A stretch of 64,000 bases of DNA from Bacillus sp. FJAT-28004 (GCF_001280845.1 NZ_LGHP01000001.1:4381777-4445776), one strand, 5' to 3'. Shown: positions 42,966-51,972, numbered from the stretch's first letter. Numbers and translations are program-made. The notes: generated from the letters alone by a model not told the origin.

Positions 42966-44576
42966 GTGTTAGACGAGAGAATGGATGGGGCTTACGATGA
43001 GCTGCATTTTCGGTGGCGCGGTCACGAAGTCTGCTGTTATGACTTAAGCGCTCCGCAAGCTCCTTTCGCAGCTGCTGCGCATATGCTATGGCTATGCCAT
43101 CAAGGGGCAGGGACGATCCTAATTGACGGGAACCCCTGCTCGATACGCAAGGGTCAGTGCATCTTGTATACTCCTAAAACTAGAGTCGAATTCGTCCAAG
43201 GAGCAGGGCAGACACTACATGTCCATGCCTTGTCCTTTGAAATATCTACAAGCGGAAGAACGAACCCAGGCGAAGAGGATTTGTCCAAGTTCGGGAACCG
43301 AGCGGTTTCCGTTCATCCCTTGTCTGCGTTCATCTCGATGATGGATACACTAAGCGGCTTCAAAACATCCTTCACCGGGCTGGACAAATTCAAACGAAAC
43401 ATCGTACTGCAGGAAGCGCTGCACACTTTTCTATCCATCGTCAGCCGCGAGGAACCTATCGATTCCAAAGACGCCGTGGAACAAACGATCTCCTATATGC
43501 AGAGGAACTTTCAGCTTCCGATTAAGTTAACCGACTTGTCTGCCATGGCTTGTATTGGTGTTAGACAATACTCTCATCTATTCAAACAGGTTGCGGGATG
43601 CAGCCCGATGGACTATTTGTACCGGATTCGTATCGAAAAAGCTAAGAAACTGCTAAGAACTTCATCACAGGACATGTTTTCCGTCGCGAATCAGGTTGGC
43701 TTCCGCGACGAATTTTATTTTAGCCGCAGGTTCAAGCAGCAGGAAGGCGTATCGCCGTCCGTCTATGCGAAGAATCGGCAGCCGCGCGTCATCGGACTTT
43801 TGTACACCTCGCACTTGCTAGCGTTAGGGATTACACCGATCGGCGCGCCTGACTACCATCTTCATCGGAATGATTATGTGCGCCCGCTTTTGTCCGACAT
43901 CCAATCGTTCGCTTGGTCGCCGATCGACATGGAAGCCGTCCGCGCCATGGAACCTGATTTCATATTAGGCTATGAGCATATGACGACGGGCGAATATGAG
44001 CAATTCTCGCAGATTGCGGAAGTCGTTCGGATTCCATGGCAATCCCATGACGTATACCAGCAGTTGAACAGCGTGTCGGCGGTTCTTGATATGCGTCAGG
44101 TTGCTCAGGCATGGCTGTACGCGCATCTGGAGAAGGTCGGCCGGGTCCAAGAATGGATGCGGCTTCATATTGGAAGCCAACCGACATGCGCAGCGTTCGT
44201 TATCGAACGAGATTCCTTTCGGGTGGCCGGTGATCGCAATATCGGACATACCTTATACCGTTCGCTTCAGTTCATTCCGCATCCGCTCGTTCAAAGCTTC
44301 ATAGACGACTATAACGGCACGAACGCCTTTTCGGAGCCGCAGCCTTTTGAGAAGATCGTTGAATACGATGCCGATTGGATTTTCGTTATGGTAAACGCCC
44401 AAGATCCGCAAGCCGAGGAATCGTATTTCCAATTCGTACAAACCGAACGATGGCAGAACTTGACTGCTGTTCGTAACAACCGAGTCAAAGTTCTGCCTTA
44501 TTCTAGATGGTGGATGTACTCGCCCCTCGCCGTCGATGGGCAATTGGATGACATCTTGGCTGGTCTCCTATTTTGA
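42966..44576 (+). CDS. btr: AraC regulator with fused siderophore-binding domain (Btr-like)
   Basis: This 536-residue protein has an N-terminal cupin-like region, an AraC double helix-turn-helix (~170-275; LTDLSAMACIGVRQYSHLFKQV and MFSVANQVGFRDEFYFSRRFKQ), then a FecB/FeuA-type binding domain (~285-536; LLALGITPIGAPDYHL, DMEAVRAMEPDFILGYE). B. subtilis Btr (529 aa) has the same architecture and activates the feuABC importer when it binds bacillibactin. The binding domain resembles the lipoprotein encoded just upstream (shared LLALGITP, DMEAV, RVAGDRNIG and KWWSYTL/RWWMYSPL-type blocks). GTG 42966 follows TAGGGGG. It likely activates the upstream gene in response to the same siderophore. Confidence 0.85.
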   Translation: MLDERMDGAYDELHFRWRGHEVCCYDLSAPQAPFAAAAHMLWLCHQGAGTILIDGNPCSIRKGQCILYTPKTRVEFVQGAGQTLHVHALSFEISTSGRTNPGEEDLSKFGNRAVSVHPLSAFISMMDTLSGFKTSFTGLDKFKRNIVLQEALHTFLSIVSREEPIDSKDAVEQTISYMQRNFQLPIKLTDLSAMACIGVRQYSHLFKQVAGCSPMDYLYRIRIEKAKKLLRTSSQDMFSVANQVGFRDEFYFSRRFKQQEGVSPSVYAKNRQPRVIGLLYTSHLLALGITPIGAPDYHLHRNDYVRPLLSDIQSFAWSPIDMEAVRAMEPDFILGYEHMTTGEYEQFSQIAEVVRIPWQSHDVYQQLNSVSAVLDMRQVAQAWLYAHLEKVGRVQEWMRLHIGSQPTCAAFVIERDSFRVAGDRNIGHTLYRSLQFIPHPLVQSFIDDYNGTNAFSEPQPFEKIVEYDADWIFVMVNAQDPQAEESYFQFVQTERWQNLTAVRNNRVKVLPYSRWWMYSPLAVDGQLDDILAGLLF

Positions 44577-44675
44577 TATTTTCAAGTTAATGGAAGCGTG
44601 GTACGCTAACAAAGAATAGGTTTGAATTCAATTATTTTACAAAAGATAATCGAATTAAGGGGGCAACGATTTATT

Positions 44676-45515
44676 ATGCTAGGCAAATGCATAGGCATTG
44701 GCTCCAGCTGTGAGGTGCATGAGTGGGGCGAAGAGGACAAAGTTGTAAAGCTGTTCCATGCTGGCACGCCATTGGAATCTGTTCAGCTCGAATATCGGAA
44801 CAGCTCTGCTGCTTGGGCAAGCGGACTGCCGGCAGCGCGCCCGTTCGAGCAAGTCGTGTGGGATAATCGCCCTGGTATCGTCTTCGAGAAAGTAGTCGGA
44901 TCGACATTCGTGAATCGATTTTTTGAACAGCTGTATGCGTTTGAAAAAATCGATTTTGACGATGTAGACAGCGATTTAAGGAAATTCGCTCGCGTCCTTT
45001 ATAACATTCATAAAGGAGACATCAGCGGGATTGTTACTGAGCAAAAGGAGCATTTGCAGCTAATCATCGGCCGGCCCGCCTTGCTGACGGATGATGAAAT
45101 AACCGCCCTCCATGCTTATGTGGATCAATTGCCTAATAAACGGCTGCTATGCCACGGTGACACGAACGTCAATAATCTCATTTTGCGAGAAGGTATACCG
45201 GTTATGATCGATTGGATGCATGCCGCAATCGGCAACCCGGCGGCGGATATCGCAGAAGTGTGCGTGACGATCCTGTATACCGTGTTGCCCCCAGAAACGC
45301 CGCCTGACGTTAACGCATTCTTTGAATCCTCCAGGCAGACGGCTTACCGTATATTAGTTGATGAATATTGCATGCTGTCTGGCGTAACAGAAGATGAAAT
45401 ATTCCCCTGGTACGTTCCAGTCGCCGCTCGTCAGCTCCAATCGGGCGCCTTATCAGACGTACAAGCGGAAAAGCTTGCTGCGTTGATTAGGGATAAGCTC
45501 ATTATTGTGCTTTAG
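44676..45515 (+). CDS. Aminoglycoside phosphotransferase-family kinase
   Basis: This 279-residue protein has the APH/choline-kinase fold: nucleotide loop GIGSSCEVHEW, KVVKLF (Lys), catalytic loop LLCHGDTNVNNLIL and the metal-binding Asp in VMIDWMHAAIGNPAADIAEV. Such proteins phosphorylate small hydroxyl compounds; antibiotic resistance is possible but not implied. ATG 44676 follows AAGGGGGC, with a rather long 12-nt spacing; an in-frame TTG at 44622 would add 18 residues. It stands alone behind the Btr gene with no clear terminator between. Confidence 0.8.
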   Translation: MLGKCIGIGSSCEVHEWGEEDKVVKLFHAGTPLESVQLEYRNSSAAWASGLPAARPFEQVVWDNRPGIVFEKVVGSTFVNRFFEQLYAFEKIDFDDVDSDLRKFARVLYNIHKGDISGIVTEQKEHLQLIIGRPALLTDDEITALHAYVDQLPNKRLLCHGDTNVNNLILREGIPVMIDWMHAAIGNPAADIAEVCVTILYTVLPPETPPDVNAFFESSRQTAYRILVDEYCMLSGVTEDEIFPWYVPVAARQLQSGALSDVQAEKLAALIRDKLIIVL

Positions 45516-45935
45516 CGAAGAGGGCTGTAATAGGTTAAGTATCTAAAGCCGAACAGCGCGATCTCGATGTCACCGGTTCCAGTTGGAGAAGCTTAGGGGT
45601 GAGGGCCAAAGCTTTGCGGATGTGCGTGTTGAACAAGCATTGATGCATACGGGAGTGTACTCAACGTCTTTCGAATGCTCGGTCGAAATCGATAGACGGG
45701 CGTTGGAGACAGGCGAATTGATCGAAGCCGCTCGTGGACGGAGTGGTTGTTGATTATCATCTTGATTATTAAGATGATGAAGATTCGAAATAAATAAAAG
45801 GATAAGAGCTGTCTCTAATCAGACATCATGCTGCTAGAAAGAGCATAAATTGAACTTTTTGAATGAATAAGCCCAGCCTCTAGTTGCGTTTAATCAAGCT
45901 TTTCAAAAAACCGCGAGCAGTTCAGTGAACAACAT
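45516..45935. other. Intergenic region with a possible coding scrap
   Basis: About 420 bp. From ~45585 to 45752 a plus-strand frame is open (LEKLRGEGQSFADVRVEQAL...), which looks protein-like and faintly recalls the recognition region of some AraC proteins, but has no start or ribosome binding site and stops at TGA. Not annotated as a gene. Confidence 0.35.
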
Positions 45936-45982
45936 AAAAACCGCAGGACACATCAGGTAAACCCAGACGTGTCCTGCGGTTT
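45936..45982 (-). terminator. Terminator of the DUF378 gene
   Basis: AAAAACCGCAGGACAC pairs with GTGTCCTGCGGTTT; read on the minus strand it ends in a T-run. Confidence 0.85.
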
Positions 45983-45995
45983 CTGTCGTTTTTCT

Positions 45996-46199
45996 TTAAT
46001 CCTCGCTTGATACCTTTGAGAAAAAGGAGAGAGCATAAAGTGCTGCGACACCAACGACGATATATACGATTCGTGACCCAACTTCCTCCGTACCCCCGAA
46101 AAGCTCACTGACGACGTCGTAATTGAACAAGCCTACGGATAACCAGTTTAAGCCGCCGAGGATGACCAGAATAAGACTGACGACGTTAAGTACCTTCAT
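45996..46199 (-). CDS. DUF378 small membrane protein (YuzA-like)
   Basis: This 67-residue protein has two membrane helices (VVSLILVILGGLNWLSVGLF and IVYIVVGVAALYALSFF) and the GGLNWLxVG ... D signature of DUF378. AAGGAGG precedes ATG 46199, and a strong terminator follows. The family is widespread in Bacillales and often general-stress related, but its biochemical function is unknown. Confidence 0.88.
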   Translation of the reverse strand: MKVLNVVSLILVILGGLNWLSVGLFNYDVVSELFGGTEEVGSRIVYIVVGVAALYALSFFSKVSSED

Positions 46200-46340
46200 T
46201 AGAAACAGCCTCCTTAATGGGGTTCTCAACTTTTTTTGGAGCAACGGTCTGATGGAGGTGTGCCGATTCTTGGTTGATACTTTAGGTTTATGAGCAGCTG
46301 CCGCAGGATATGCCATACAAGCTGCATTTTTCGGAGTTTA

Positions 46341-46741
46341 ATGGAGATTGATGCACATGGGCGCCAGTTGCGTTATATGGAGAAAGGCGCAGGAAAACTA
46401 ACTGTCGTTTTCGAATCGGGCATGGGCTTGTCCCGCTCTACTTGGGGGCTTGTGCAGCCGCTTGTCGCCGAACATGCGCGAGTCATCGTCTACGACCGAA
46501 CGGGTATCGGAAGGAGCGAACCGGGGCTTATGCCAAGGACGCTGGCTAGAATGGCTGATGATCTGGCTTACTTGTTGAACCAGCGGATCGGAGGTTTGGA
46601 CCTGCGCTTCACGAATCCCATCGGCAAACGGCGGCCTCATTAGCGGCCGGCCGCTTGGTAGAAGCCCCGCATTCTGGGCATTTGGTTATGTACACCGAGC
46701 CTCGCCTGATCGCAGACGAGATTAAACGGATGATCGATTAA
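46341..46741 (+). pseudogene. Alpha/beta hydrolase gene with internal deletion
   Basis: The N-terminal ~75 codons are intact (EIDAHGRQLRYMEKGAGKLT, then VVFESGMGLSRSTWG, VIVYDRTGIGRSEPG, DDLAYLL), preceded by TTTAATGGAG. After IGGLDLRF the frame is lost, then the C-terminus reappears in another frame (LVEAPHSGHLVMYTEPRLI, ending EIKRMID). The nucleophile elbow and cap domain, about 130-150 codons, are deleted, while the catalytic His region remains. The gene is therefore non-functional. Confidence 0.85.
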
Positions 46742-46829
46742 TTGGGGACATGATGAACGAAATGACTTTGCCCCGGCTTTGAACCGGCGCGTTCCAATGT
46801 GTTCACGGAGCCGTTCCAAAAGGGAATCC

Positions 46830-46970
46830 GACAGCTGGAGTGATTGGAGTTCTGTGGAGGGGAATCCGGTAGCGACGGGGGAAAGAGGAGAAGGCGTAAG
46901 CAGTTATACAGGTTGTAACATGGAGTACGTCGTCGCTCATGTGACGATGTACTCCTTTGCTTTGTGTCCA
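46830..46970 (+). repeat. Sulfurtransferase 3'-end repeat, copy D
   Basis: Reads DSWSDWSSVEGNPVATGE in frame, then the hairpin GGAGTACGTCGTC ... GACGATGTACTCC (46922-46955). The TCAAC trailer block is not preserved. It begins 88 bp after the hydrolase pseudogene. Confidence 0.8.
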
Positions 46971-47022
46971 GGAGGATCGAGGGCAATTTGCACGTGCATG
47001 CGACTCCACTTGATTCACAATC

Positions 47023-48102
47023 TCACGCACGTGAAACAGCGGGGTCATCCCTCGTGTGGTCCTTAAAACGGGAGAGCCGACAAGGGTCTAATTCGCTTCT
47101 TGATTCCTGATCGATTATTTCACTTGTAGCCAGACGCGCAATCAGCGGCGCCAGCGTAATTGCAGAATGCATCACTGTCAGATAAAGCCCTTTTATGTGA
47201 TCATGGAAGCCCACGATCGGATAACCGTCTTCAGGCATTGGTCTCATCCCGACCTGGATGCTTTCCAGTTCTAATTGATTCCCGCCCTTCAGACTGCGAC
47301 GCAACGTGTCGAACGCTCGTTTACCAACCGCCTCTGGTCCGTTTTCCTCCGACTCGTCGATATAATCTTCCGCAGCCAGCAGCGTTTGATCCGACAGTTG
47401 ACGCGCTTCAAATTGCGCATTTGAGATTAATGTGCGTATCAGCTTATTTGCAGTTTTCATCCGAATCAGAATGGAAGGCGACGGCGTTACCGGTACGGGA
47501 CAACCTAAAGGGTTGCAAAGTTCGGGTATGCCTGTACCTGCGGCCAATATCACGATATCCGACTCCAGAAAACCCTTGGACGTATGGACGCCGACCAGGC
47601 GGGAGTCTTCTTGCTGCAGCTGTGTAACGTTGGTACCGAACTGAACCTTTGCTCCGTACTCCCGCGCTTTGCTGAGCAACAGCTCCGTTACCCCTATCGG
47701 GTCCACCGCACCTTCTTCGCTGACAAACATCGCTTCATCCGGATATTCCTTCAGATTCGGCTCCAATGCCTCAAGCTGCTCCCGGTTTAATTTTTGAAAG
47801 TGGAGTTGCTCCCTTAGGGGCGGAGTGCCCCAAGTCAGCGCTCCATGCCAATGAATTTTCAGTTCGGGCAGCTCTTGCTGAAGCGCATGATATTCTTCAC
47901 AAGCCGCATCGTACAAATGCCAGTATTCGGGAGCCACCCTATGCGTCGTATGTATCCAGGCAAAAGATTTTTCCGTGACTTCACGCGCCGCGGCAGAGTG
48001 TCGTTCAATAACGGTTACATCTTGATTTCGTTTGGCCAGCTGATAGGCCAAGGACGCCCCGACAATCCCTGCGCCAATAATCACGATTTTTTGTTTGCTC
48101 AA
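47023..48102 (-). CDS. FAD-dependent oxidoreductase (DAO family)
   Basis: This 359-residue flavoprotein begins with the dinucleotide-binding motif VIIGAGIVGASLAYQLAKR and has the DAO-family middle (EEGAVDPIGVTELLLSKARE, VILAAGTG) and the C-terminal FAD-contacting GMRPMPEDGYPIVGF ... VMHSAITLAPLIARL. It oxidises an amine or amino acid; the substrate is unknown. TTG 48102 is chosen since AAAGGGGGAG lies 7 bases upstream. The last ~14 residues after CRLSRF appear to be an extension running into non-homologous sequence, so the original stop may have been lost by rearrangement. Confidence 0.85.
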   Translation of the reverse strand: MSKQKIVIIGAGIVGASLAYQLAKRNQDVTVIERHSAAAREVTEKSFAWIHTTHRVAPEYWHLYDAACEEYHALQQELPELKIHWHGALTWGTPPLREQLHFQKLNREQLEALEPNLKEYPDEAMFVSEEGAVDPIGVTELLLSKAREYGAKVQFGTNVTQLQQEDSRLVGVHTSKGFLESDIVILAAGTGIPELCNPLGCPVPVTPSPSILIRMKTANKLIRTLISNAQFEARQLSDQTLLAAEDYIDESEENGPEAVGKRAFDTLRRSLKGGNQLELESIQVGMRPMPEDGYPIVGFHDHIKGLYLTVMHSAITLAPLIARLATSEIIDQESRSELDPCRLSRFKDHTRDDPAVSRA

Positions 48103-48171
48103 TAATGACTCCCCCTTTGTCACTTTATTGTAGCATAGGCGTCATAATAATCCGACGTCATAACATATGAG

Positions 48172-48379
48172 GACAGCTGGAGTGATTGGAGTTCTGATAA
48201 AGGGAATCCGGTTGCGGTGGGGGAAGAGTGAGAGCTGAGAGGCACATAGCAGTATTTAAGATTTGAGTACATCGCCATATAGGCTGTATACCTTGGGTGA
48301 TGTATTTTTTTGTCTCGAAGTCAACACGGAGTCAACACTTGCTCCCTGAAAACATTTTCAGAAAGCCGTGAACCGAGCG
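48172..48379 (+). repeat. Sulfurtransferase 3'-end repeat, copy E (most complete)
   Basis: Reads DSWSDWSSDKGNPVAVGEE then TGA, the same stop position as the intact gene. It continues with GAGCTGAGAGGCA, the terminator GAGTACATCGCC ... GGGTGATGTA plus T-run (48265-48311), AGTCAACACGGAGTCAACAC and a GAAAACATTTTCAG...ACCGAGCG tail, matching the downstream region of the intact copy almost throughout. The following 150 bp (48380-48526) hold nothing recognised. Confidence 0.85.
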
Positions 48380-48526
48380 TTTGTTTGTATGATTTTCGAT
48401 ACGCTGTACGGCCTGCCAAACATGCAGCACCCCGTCGCTTTATGTACACAAAGAAGGCCGAATTGCTACATGGAATTGATAAAGCATGTCAATGAACGGA
48501 CCCTTCGCCCGTAATTGGCCAGCGTC

Positions 48527-48555
48527 TTGATTAGACAATGTGACGTTTCTATGAT
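48527..48555 (+). promoter_or_regulatory. Candidate promoter of the L25 gene
   Basis: TTGATT and TATGAT separated by exactly 17 bp. This is a sigma-A type promoter, unlike the sigma-B promoter of B. subtilis ctc. Confidence 0.55.
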
Positions 48556-48571
48556 ATGGTGTGGGTTACAT

Positions 48572-48605
48572 ATAGGCATTCCACTTTCCGAAGTGGGGTG
48601 CCTAT
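48572..48605 (+). promoter_or_regulatory. Leader hairpin ahead of the L25 gene
   Basis: ATAGGCATTCCACTTT and AAGTGGGGTGCCTAT form a ~15-bp stem with one mismatch at the very 5' end of the predicted transcript, without T-run. It may stabilise or regulate the mRNA. A short in-frame reading from 48675 with a GGAGGTGGTG site precedes the main start and could be a leader peptide. Confidence 0.45.
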
Positions 48606-48764
48606 CTGTATATTCACGGAAGTTTTACATTAAATGTATTGTGCCGTAATCGGCAGAACATGGAGGTGGTGATGCTATGTTTCGCTCTTTATCCCCTATC
48701 GGGGAAGATTCAGCGACTAAGGAACCAGCGCAAAGATCTTTTAATAAAGAGGAGAGAGTTAAGC

Positions 48765-49309
48765 ATGACAACATTTATGCAAGCAGAGAAACGTACACAT
48801 TTGAATACATCAGGGCTTCGTAATCTACGTAAATCAGGACGTCTGCCTGGTATTGTGTTTGGTAGAAATGTAGAAAATAAGATGGTTCATATTTCAACGA
48901 TAGAATTTCATAAGTGGTTGAAGCAAGGTGCATCTGGTTTTATCGATATACAGCTTGATGGGAAAGATTCAGTGTCCGTACTGCTTGAGGATCTCCAGCG
49001 AGATCCGGTAACGCGTGACTTGATTCATGTTGATTCCAGCAAGTGCAGACTAACGAAATCGTATGCACAAAGATTCCGGTAAAGTTCATAGGCAAACCAA
49101 TCGGAATGAAGCAGGGCGGGGTCGTGCAACTTCAGTCCGAGTTTATTGAGGTAGAAGCTTTGCCAAGGCATTTGCCGTCGGTGATAGAATATGATATCAG
49201 CGGTATGAATATCGGTGAATCCGTCTATGTGAAGGATTTGGATTTGTCATCAGAAGTTACACTTATTTCCGATGAAAACGAGTTTCTCGTATCTGTAGTG
49301 AAGCCTTAG
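48765..49309 (+). pseudogene. rplY: Ribosomal protein L25 / Ctc gene with a one-base frameshift
   Basis: The first ~90 codons (from ATG 48765 after AAGAGGAGAG) encode a normal L25 N-terminus (KRTHLNTSGLRNLRKSGRLP, GIVFGRN, DPVTRDLIHVD). Near 49035 one T appears to be missing: restoring it turns DSSKCRL into DFQQVQTNE and joins the frame that continues as IVCTKIPVKFIGKPIGMKQGG to the C-terminus ending at 49309. As read, the product stops at 49082 (105 aa) and keeps the 5S-rRNA-binding domain but loses the TL5/CTC C-terminal domain. Either a real disruption of an accessory copy or a sequencing error. Confidence 0.85.
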
Positions 49310-49336
49310 CTCATCCTATTAGTTTTCAACTATTAT

Positions 49337-49381
49337 AAACACGTCGTTTCTGCAGCTTACCTGCTGGTACGACGTGTTTTT
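49337..49381 (+). terminator. Terminator after the L25 gene
   Basis: AAACACGTCGT and ACGACGTGTTTTT form a 10-11 bp stem with T-run. Confidence 0.85.
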
Positions 49382-49490
49382 GCGTAATTTGACATCTTCC
49401 TCCCGTTCTTAAGGACCATTGACGGCGCTTGCAGATTATCCCCATAATAGAAAAAGGTGTTACATAAATTTATAGTTGGGAGAGGGTAAA

Positions 49491-50084
49491 ATGTCCAAAC
49501 GCGTGCTTATTCTAACCGGCGACGGTGCAGAGGTTCTGGAGGTTTATTATCCATTCTATCGGTTGAAGGAAGAGGGCTACGAGGCGGTGATCGCTTCTCC
49601 GAGGAAGAAGACATTGAATACGGTATGCCACGACTTCATCGAGGGATGGGATACTTATTCAGAGAAGCCAGCTCATCTGCTGCCGTCTGATATAGCCTTT
49701 GCGGACGTGGAGCCTGCTGATTACGACGCCTTGATCATCCCAGGCGGACGTGCTCCTGAGTTCATCCGCAACGATCAAGACCTTCCGCGAATTGTCCAGC
49801 ACTTTCTGGAAGCGGACAAGCCTGTAGGCGCGATTTGTCACGGTGCTCAGGTATTTTTGGCGCTGCCCGATCGTTCCTATTTCAAAGGCAGAACGTTAAC
49901 GGCATACAATGCGTGCAAGCTGGAAGTCGAATCACTCGGCGCAGAATATGCAAGTGAGACATTACATGTAGACGGAAATTTAGTATCTGGTCACGCATGG
50001 CCTGATCTCCCTGGATTTATGCGGGAATTTCTAAATCTGCTTGGCCGGACGTCGAACAAGGAACTAACCTCAACCACGAATTAA
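49491..50084 (+). CDS. DJ-1/PfpI-family protein
   Basis: This 197-residue class I glutamine-amidotransferase-like protein has the nucleophile elbow VGAICHGAQVFLA (Cys) and the conserved acidic residue after strand 1 (GDGAEVLEVYYPFYRL). Typical DJ-1 strands YDALIIPGGRAPEFIR and VDGNLVSGHAWPDLPGFMREFL follow. Relatives act as chaperone/deglycase, glyoxalase III or protease-like stress proteins; which applies is not clear. ATG 49491 follows GGGAGAGGG. It has its own terminator. Confidence 0.88.
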   Translation: MSKRVLILTGDGAEVLEVYYPFYRLKEEGYEAVIASPRKKTLNTVCHDFIEGWDTYSEKPAHLLPSDIAFADVEPADYDALIIPGGRAPEFIRNDQDLPRIVQHFLEADKPVGAICHGAQVFLALPDRSYFKGRTLTAYNACKLEVESLGAEYASETLHVDGNLVSGHAWPDLPGFMREFLNLLGRTSNKELTSTTN

Positions 50085-50142
50085 TTCATAATATAGCGAA
50101 AACGCCAGTGCCTTTCAAGCGTTGCATACGAATAGCAGAAGG

Positions 50143-50169
50143 AAAAGACACCGTGGAGGTGTCTTTTTT
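50143..50169 (+). terminator. Terminator after the DJ-1 gene
   Basis: AAAAGACACC-GTGGA-GGTGTCTTTTTT, 10-bp stem and T-run. Confidence 0.88.
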
Positions 50170-50281
50170 GACATATGCGCGCCTAGCTAGGCTAGGCACA
50201 ACTCATTGATGAAAGTGCAGGGAGCGTTGCATGCGCGGAATAAATCCTGAATGCGTGCAGAATACATTCGGAATAAATTTC

Positions 50282-50328
50282 TGATAGTGGGAATCCAGTT
50301 GCGGTGGGGGACGAAGAGAAGGCTTAAG
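50282..50328 (+). repeat. Sulfurtransferase 3'-end repeat, copy F (short)
   Basis: Reads DSGNPVAVGDEEKA then TAA, matching only the last ~15 codons of the sulfurtransferase gene. The usual trailer is absent; a different terminator follows at 50369. Confidence 0.65.
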
Positions 50329-50368
50329 TCATGACGGCAAGCCGATTCTGAGCAATCAATAAAAAAGG

Positions 50369-50403
50369 AAACTCCTTGAATCTTGTGGATTCGAGGAGTT
50401 TTT
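50369..50403 (+). terminator. Terminator-like hairpin without an upstream intact gene
   Basis: AAACTCCTTGAATC pairs with GATTCGAGGAGTTTTT around a 5-nt loop. It lies behind repeat copy F, not behind a complete gene. Confidence 0.75.
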
Positions 50404-50493
50404 GTCTGCGCCCGGTTAATGAAATCTAGTAATTCAGCTTTGTTATCATTCTATCGGATAACATAACGCATATATAAAATATAACAGAAATTT

Positions 50494-50522
50494 ATGGTAA
50501 TATAGTTTTGATAGATTACCAT
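50494..50522. promoter_or_regulatory. Inverted repeat in the trpB promoter region
   Basis: ATGGTAAT at 50494 and ATTACCAT at 50515 are perfect 8-bp arms 13 bp apart, 25-53 bp before the trpB start. A repressor operator is possible. No T-box or anti-TRAP-type leader was seen. Confidence 0.45.
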
Positions 50523-50546
50523 TTTATTATATGGAGGCGCTTACTT

Positions 50547-51707
50547 ATGGACCAACAGTTGCAGCAAGAGGGGTACTTCGGAGAATTCGGAGGTAGCTTC
50601 GTTCCACCGGAATTGCAGGAAGTGCTAAACTATTTGAGCGAGCAATTTTACAAGTTCAGAGAAGATCCGGACTTTCAGGAAGAGCTTAGCTATTACCTGC
50701 GTGAATATGTTGGCCGCAAGAGCCCGCTGACGTATGCGGAGCGGTTGTCCAAAGCATGGGGAGGACCCAAAATTTATTTGAAGCGCGAAGATCTGAATCA
50801 TACTGGGGCGCATAAGATCAACAACGCCATTGGTCAGATTCTGCTCGCTAAGCGGATGGGCGCCAAGCGGATTATCGCCGAGACTGGTGCCGGACAGCAT
50901 GGGGTCGCAACGGCAACGGCCTGTGCCATGTTTAATATGGAATGCGTCATCTATATGGGAGCCGAGGATATGCGCCGCCAGGCGCTCAACGTGTTCCGGA
51001 TAGAGCTGCTCGGTGCTACTGTCGTGCCGGTTGATAAGGGGCAGGGTCGACTGAAGGATGCCGTGGACGAAGCGCTGGGCGATCTGGTTCGCAATTATAA
51101 AAATACGTTTTATTTGCTCGGTTCCGCGGTTGGTCCGCATCCGTTTCCGACGATGGTCAAGCATTTTCAGGCTGTCATCAGCGAAGAGTCGAAGCAGCAG
51201 ATTTTGGAGAAGGAAGGCCGTTTGCCTGATGCGGTGGTAGCCTGTGCGGGCGGCGGCAGCAATGCGATTGGAGCATTCGCTCATTATATCGACGAGCCGA
51301 GCGTTCGCCTGATTGGCGTTGAACCCGATCAAGCCCCGACCTTAACGGAAGGCGTTCCGGGCATGATTCACGGCTTCAAGTGCTTGGTACTGCTAGACGA
51401 GGAAGGTCAGCCGCGGAAGACGTATTCGATCGCCGCGGGGCTCGATTATCCGGGCATCGGGCCGGAACATAGCCACTTGAAGGTGACAGGGCGCGCCGAA
51501 TATGCGACGGTTACCAATGAGGAAGTGCTGGAAGCGTTCCAAGAACTTTCCCGAACGGAAGGAATTATCCCTGCCCTGGAGAGCGCGCACGCGGTTGCCT
51601 ATGCCAAGAAGCTGGCGCCGACGATGAATCAGGATCAGATCCTGATCATCAACCTTTCCGGCCGCGGAGACAAAGATGTTGAGCAAGTATTTCAGATGAT
51701 TAAATAA
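50547..51707 (+). CDS. trpB: Tryptophan synthase beta chain, orphan copy
   Basis: This 386-residue PLP enzyme condenses indole and serine to tryptophan. The PLP lysine is in [38 protein letters not shown] (phosphate loop) and the C-terminal [14 protein letters not shown] are intact. The N-terminus [16 protein letters not shown] is of the standard TrpB1 class. No trpA or other trp gene is adjacent, so it is an additional stand-alone copy that could salvage indole or work with a distant TrpA. ATG 50547 follows GGAGG. Confidence 0.94.
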   Translation: MDQQLQQEGYFGEFGGSFVPPELQEVLNYLSEQFYKFREDPDFQEELSYYLREYVGRKSPLTYAERLSKAWGGPKIYLKREDLNHTGAHKINNAIGQILLAKRMGAKRIIAETGAGQHGVATATACAMFNMECVIYMGAEDMRRQALNVFRIELLGATVVPVDKGQGRLKDAVDEALGDLVRNYKNTFYLLGSAVGPHPFPTMVKHFQAVISEESKQQILEKEGRLPDAVVACAGGGSNAIGAFAHYIDEPSVRLIGVEPDQAPTLTEGVPGMIHGFKCLVLLDEEGQPRKTYSIAAGLDYPGIGPEHSHLKVTGRAEYATVTNEEVLEAFQELSRTEGIIPALESAHAVAYAKKLAPTMNQDQILIINLSGRGDKDVEQVFQMIK

Positions 51708-51799
51708 TAACAACCGTCGACTGCATCTATGCGAGATAGGGTTCGGCACGACGAAAAAAACCACGATTGCAACTAAGTGATCTAGATGTAGGAATAGCA

Positions 51800-51842
51800 G
51801 GCCGGGAGCCTCCTCAGTGGAGAGACTCCCGGTCTTTGTTTT
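51800..51842 (+). terminator. Terminator after trpB
   Basis: GCCGGGAG and CTCCCGGTC form an 8-9 bp GC stem followed by TTTGTTTT. Confidence 0.8.
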
Positions 51843-51972
51843 ATAATTGGCTGAAGTGCTCCATTGAAGATTTGAATCACACCATATACTATAGATATGA
51901 AGGCTAACGGAGCAATCTAGGGCTAAAGGTTCCATAATGGATTACATAAATGAACGAAAGAGGCGAGTCGGA

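Noticed and set aside
48675-48764. Short upstream reading frame before the L25 gene
   Set aside because: It has a GGAGGTGG site and is in frame with the main start, but the sequence is not L25-like and the ATG at 48765 has a better-placed AAGAGGAGAG; kept only as a possible leader peptide.
50330-50546. T-box or trp attenuator before trpB
   Set aside because: No T-box sequence, specifier region or trp-codon leader seen; the only hairpin belongs to an upstream terminator.
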